Below, piece after piece: positions 61,262 through 64,000 of a DNA stretch of 64,000 nt. The DNA is taken from NCBI RefSeq assembly GCF_022761015.1, contig NZ_JAKWJQ010000009.1, positions 62,001 through 126,000 on the forward strand. Reading direction: 5' to 3'. Both the position numbers and the translations under genes were made by a program. Within the stretch, counting starts at the first letter, position 1; each line of letters opens with the position of its first letter. A model generated the notes under the pieces. It did no database searches. It was not told the DNA's origin and was given only the letters and a program-made list of their open reading frames with translations. The DNA comes from Humibacter sp. RRB41 (lineage in GTDB: Bacteria; Actinomycetota; Actinomycetes; Actinomycetales; Microbacteriaceae).

Positions 61262-62044
61262 GTTGTGTGGTCCAAAGGTGCGGAGTCGGGTCAACCTTGA
61301 TGTTAGACGGGAGTATGGATAGGAAATGTTCAGATGACTACTGTTGACATCCCCCAAAAGACGGGGTGCTCGCCGGTTGCGATGGGCGGGACTACGAGGC
61401 CGCGCCCCGGTCAGGCGAGGGTGTGCATCACAGCGCCACCGGGACACCGATGCCGCGAAACTCCAGCATTTGTCGGGGCAGATCGTCCTAGTTCAGGTTG
61501 GATCGCCCGTCACGCGAGGGAGAAGCGCAGCGGAGCAAGTATCGAAAGCCGGCCGGCGGCAGAGTTCTCAGCCGCGTTCAAGCAAGCCCTTGACGAACTC
61601 AACATCGCCATAACCTGTGCGACCGTTCAGAACGTGACTCTTCAGAACGCGACGCGTCAGATCGCCTTCGCCCGCCCCGCCTGGTCGTCGTCGGCCGGAA
61701 TCGCCAGGATGCCCCGCCAGATCACGAGCGCCTCGAGCCATCGTCGCTCGAGCTCGGTAAGTGGGCGCACCGACTCATATCCTCGAGCAGCGTTTCCCGC
61801 ACATGCGCCGGTGTCGGCCGCCAGTCTCTGAAGTGGGTTCCGAGCACCGCCAGGGAGGCGACGGAAGGCCCCCATCCGATCGCGCAGCCGCGCCGAGGCA
61901 TCGACAGAGGACCCTGGCCGCAGTCGTCGACCGCGATGTCCCACGACTCTGCGAGTTCCCGTCTCGGCCAGGCGACGGGAACTTCGTACGTGTCGAAACC
62001 GAACGGCGTTGCCGGGCGGCACCGACGCACATAGGGTGCTGGTC
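61262..62044. other. 783-bp region of gene debris beside the island
   Basis: No convincing intact gene. On the minus strand 61428-61520 reads RDGRSNLN, a TAG stop, then DDLPRQMLEFRGIGVPVAL and a stop, which looks like a decayed C-terminus of an unidentified protein. The part 61657-62030 is listed separately. The host-type GGATGCC motif reappears at about 61.7 kb. Confidence 0.4.
61657..62030 (-). pseudogene. Possible frameshifted gene of unknown function
   Basis: One frame (from GTG 62030) encodes FDTYEVPVAWPRRELAESWD, then SMPRRGCAIGWGPSVASLAV and THFRDWRPTPAHVRETLLED; a second frame continues YESVRPLTELERRWLEALVI and WRGILAIPADDDQ to a stop at 61657. The two halves look like one protein split by a frameshift near 61778. 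No family recognised. Its start lies only 15 bp from the divergent VOC gene, leaving little promoter room, which also suggests decay. Confidence 0.35.
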
Positions 62045-62755
62045 ATGGCTGTCGAACTCATGGGCATCGAACACGATGCACTCGATCCCGAGCGTCTCGC
62101 CCAGTTCTGGTCGACGCTGTTGGACCGGGAACTCGTCGATTCCACGACGATCCGCGACGGAGGGTCTGGCTTCGACATCCGCTTCGTCGAGGCATCCGAG
62201 CCGAAGACCGGTCAGAACCGCATCCACTTCGATCTGACGAGCACCTCGCTGGACGACCAGAACGCGATCGTCGACCGCGCGCTGGGCCTCGGCGGCCGCC
62301 ATGAGGATGTCGGCCAGCGCCCTGAGGAGGCGCACGTCGTGCTCGCCGATCCGGAGGGCGACGAGTTCTGCGTGATCGAGCCGGGCAACAACTTCCTCGC
62401 CGGCACGGATGCCATCGGCGCGGTCAATTGCGACGGCACGCGCGCGCTCGGTCAGTTCTGGAGCGCAGCGCTCGAGTGGCCGCTGGTGTGGGATCAGGAC
62501 GAGGAGACCGCGGTCCAATCCCCTCACGGAGGGTCGAAGGTCACCTGGAGCGGCCCGCCGCTGATGCCCCGACACGGCAGGGATCGGCTGCGACTCGTCG
62601 TCTCACCGGTGTCGGGCGACGTGCAGACCGAGGTGCAACGTCTCGTCTCCCTCGGCGCCGTCGAGGCGGGTCAGAGCGAGAATGGCCGCGTTCTGCTCAC
62701 GGATCCCGATGGCAACGAGTTCGCGGTCGTGGCAGCCGCGGACGTGCAGCGATAG
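62045..62755 (+). CDS. VOC family (glyoxalase/bleomycin-resistance-fold) protein, two domains
   Basis: A 236-residue protein with two tandem VOC modules (~res 1-118 and 122-236). Each ends in a Glu-bearing strand (DPEGDEFCVIEPG and DPDGNEFAVVAA). It resembles the actinobacterial 'glyoxalase-like domain' proteins of uncertain role. ATG 62045 has AGGG 9 nt upstream. Host-type GGATGCC/GGCATCC motifs are present again. Confidence 0.85.
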   Translation: MAVELMGIEHDALDPERLAQFWSTLLDRELVDSTTIRDGGSGFDIRFVEASEPKTGQNRIHFDLTSTSLDDQNAIVDRALGLGGRHEDVGQRPEEAHVVLADPEGDEFCVIEPGNNFLAGTDAIGAVNCDGTRALGQFWSAALEWPLVWDQDEETAVQSPHGGSKVTWSGPPLMPRHGRDRLRLVVSPVSGDVQTEVQRLVSLGAVEAGQSENGRVLLTDPDGNEFAVVAAADVQR

Positions 62756-62774
62756 GCATCCACCGATCGTGCGC

Positions 62775-63356
62775 TCAACCGATGTCGCTGACGAGTGCGG
62801 CGCGACGGACTGATCGGATGCGGATGGTCGCTGCAATCGCCGACGCGACTGCGGCGATGACGCATGCTGCGATCGCGACGACGAAGCCCGGCCTGTTCGT
62901 CATCACGAACAGCAACGCCACAACCAGCGACGTGCCGAAGAAGACCACGTATACCGGGCGGGATGCCAGCTGAACGGCGCGAAGATCGGCCTGCGGCCAC
63001 TCATCCGTGGCGTTCGCAATTGCAGTGTGGAGGCGCTTCGCATCGCTCGCTTCCACAGTGACCCCGATGACCACCAACAGCAGAGTGATGACCAGGGAAA
63101 CGACCACCCAACCTGCATTCCACGGAACGCTTCCGTGATCATCGCGTTGCGAAACCAGGTAGATCCCGCACCCGATGATCAGCACCATCGCCGGGGCGAT
63201 CACGGCCTCGATCCACTTCGTCACGGCGGTCAATGATCGCAACTGAGCTACGGAACCGGCGGTTTGCACACGCAACGTGGTCAGCAGGCTCGTGGTCACT
63301 GCGCCGACGAGAAGAACCACGCCGAGAAGGTGAAGGAACAAGGCCGCGTTGTACAT
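62775..63356 (-). CDS. DUF2269-like integral membrane protein
   Basis: A 193-residue protein with four hydrophobic segments (~res 4-26, 46-68, 83-102 and 130-175, the last probably two helices). The start YNAALFLHLLGVVLLVGAV, with His in the first helix, is typical of DUF2269-type membrane proteins, some of which bind heme. Function unknown. Convergent with the VOC gene. The upstream spacer 63357-63553 contains an AT-rich patch near 63405-63435 that may hold its promoter. Confidence 0.8.
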   Translation of the reverse strand: MYNAALFLHLLGVVLLVGAVTTSLLTTLRVQTAGSVAQLRSLTAVTKWIEAVIAPAMVLIIGCGIYLVSQRDDHGSVPWNAGWVVVSLVITLLLVVIGVTVEASDAKRLHTAIANATDEWPQADLRAVQLASRPVYVVFFGTSLVVALLFVMTNRPGFVVAIAACVIAAVASAIAATIRIRSVRRAALVSDIG

Positions 63357-63553
63357 GAAGTCTCCTGAGGTCGAGTAGAGCGCCGAATGCGCCTCATCGC
63401 CAATCTACTAGTCAGCTTATCTTACTATTTAGATTGCGCCAGCTCCGGTTGGAGCCATCACACTCTGTTGTCCCGCTCACATTAGTCAGGATTATTGGAT
63501 ACTGGCGCCAAGACGTGCGCCATCCGTCCATCGCACGTTCGCGATGTGTCCGA

Positions 63554-64000
63554 CTACCTTTCGTCGTCGCTGCGGGCGGGCCCCGTCGTCGAGCGGATGA
63601 CCAGGGGCGCGGGAGTGGCGACCTCGCGTGGCGTCGCATCCGTCTCGGTCAGCCTGCGGAGAATCGCGCCGACTGTCGCTGAGACGGTGAGCTCGACGTC
63701 TTGGTGCACGGTGGTGAGCTGAATGTAGGACAGCGACGCGATGTTGCTGTCGTCGTAGCCGGTCACGGAGACCTCATCGGGCACGGACACCCCGGCACGC
63801 ATGAGGGTCGCGAAGAGTCCTGTTGCGCAGTGGTCGCTGCAGCAGATCACGGCCGTCGGCATCGCAACTCGATCGAGCAGGATTCGCGCGGCATCTGCAC
63901 CGTCTTCTTCATCGAATGCGACGGGGATGACGTCGATCCGATCGACGAGGCCTGCTGCGGTCATCGCCTCCCGATAGGCCTGCGCTCTGCCCGTTCCTGC
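63554..64000 (-). CDS. LacI family transcriptional regulator, N-terminus cut by window edge
   Basis: The C-terminal ~148 residues of a LacI-type sugar-binding core: GRAQAYREAMTAAGLVDR, AVICCSDHCATGLFATLMRA, VSVTGYDDSNIASLSYIQLT and a final domain ending RSTTGPARSDDER. The helix-turn-helix lies beyond the right edge. Target genes are not in the window. Confidence 0.88.
   Translation of the reverse strand, partial: AGTGRAQAYREAMTAAGLVDRIDVIPVAFDEEDGADAARILLDRVAMPTAVICCSDHCATGLFATLMRAGVSVPDEVSVTGYDDSNIASLSYIQLTTVHQDVELTVSATVGAILRRLTETDATPREVATPAPLVIRSTTGPARSDDER

Larger units (their letters stand above)
48457..61700. other. Compositionally atypical segment, probable acquired island
   Basis: By eye only about 5 copies of GGATGCC/GGCATCC occur in ~13 kb (two of them in the 55.4-55.9 kb stretch), against about 37 in the first 10 kb and about 23 in 30-40 kb. 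The motif returns from about 61.7 kb. Genes inside are an alpha-galactoside operon and two TagF-like genes, with gene debris between and beside them. Exact ends are uncertain and no integrase or att site was seen. Confidence 0.55.

Noticed and set aside
61334-61831. 165-codon plus-strand open frame as a gene
   Set aside because: No ribosome site, no recognisable motif, and it runs antisense to more protein-like minus-strand remnants.

Overview
The window looks like chromosome of a high-GC, free-living actinobacterium, most likely of the Microbacteriaceae. This rests on high-GC codon use, many ATGA/GTGA stop-start overlaps, Tat or lipoprotein binding proteins, MsiK-style sugar importers without their own ATPase, and a very abundant GGATGCC/GGCATCC 7-mer (about 37 copies in the first 10 kb, counted by eye). 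The family assignment is inference. I saw no rRNA, tRNA, CRISPR array or intact insertion sequence.

Layout. 1-5.7 kb: a truncated LytR-CpsA-Psr (cell-wall polymer ligase) gene, a patatin-like lipase, two hydrolase or unknown genes, and a TetR/aldo-keto reductase pair with twin operators. 5.9-12.9 kb: a polyamine/opine-type ABC importer (binding protein plus two permeases, no ATPase), a class V aminotransferase, a DoxX protein, an alpha/beta hydrolase and an epimerase. 12.9-24.6 kb: a sugar-acid locus. It has a sugar ABC importer, an SDR dehydrogenase, a mutarotase-like protein, a ROK regulator, two enolase-superfamily dehydratases, a TIM-barrel isomerase, a KDG-type kinase and a KDPG-type aldolase, which together suggest import, oxidation, dehydration, phosphorylation and cleavage to pyruvate plus a triose phosphate. 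24.6-26 kb: a thioredoxin reductase remnant beside msrA and msrB.

26-46.3 kb is the most distinctive part, an aromatic-compound region. It holds an HPCD-like extradiol dioxygenase with LysR and GntR regulators; a tetrahydrofolate-dependent O-demethylation operon (purU, metF-like, LigM/GcvT-like) tied to a MarR gene by an identical operator geometry; a second MarR gene with a flavin monooxygenase behind a 38-bp perfect palindrome; a DUF3500 protein and an amidohydrolase with an altered metal site, following an RbsABC-type importer; and a divergent run of flavin monooxygenase, two NTF2-like proteins, FAH-family hydrolase, RidA and a GH43 glycosidase.

46.3-48.4 kb: a UPF0303 protein, an SDR protein and a TetR regulator with paired operators. 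About 48.45-61.7 kb is nearly free of the 7-mer and looks acquired. It carries an alpha-galactoside operon (GH36, ABC importer, LacI), a broken M20 peptidase gene and two tandem glycosyltransferase/TagF-like wall-polymer genes, the second starting with CTG. 62-64 kb returns to host-like sequence with a VOC protein, a membrane protein and a truncated LacI-type regulator.
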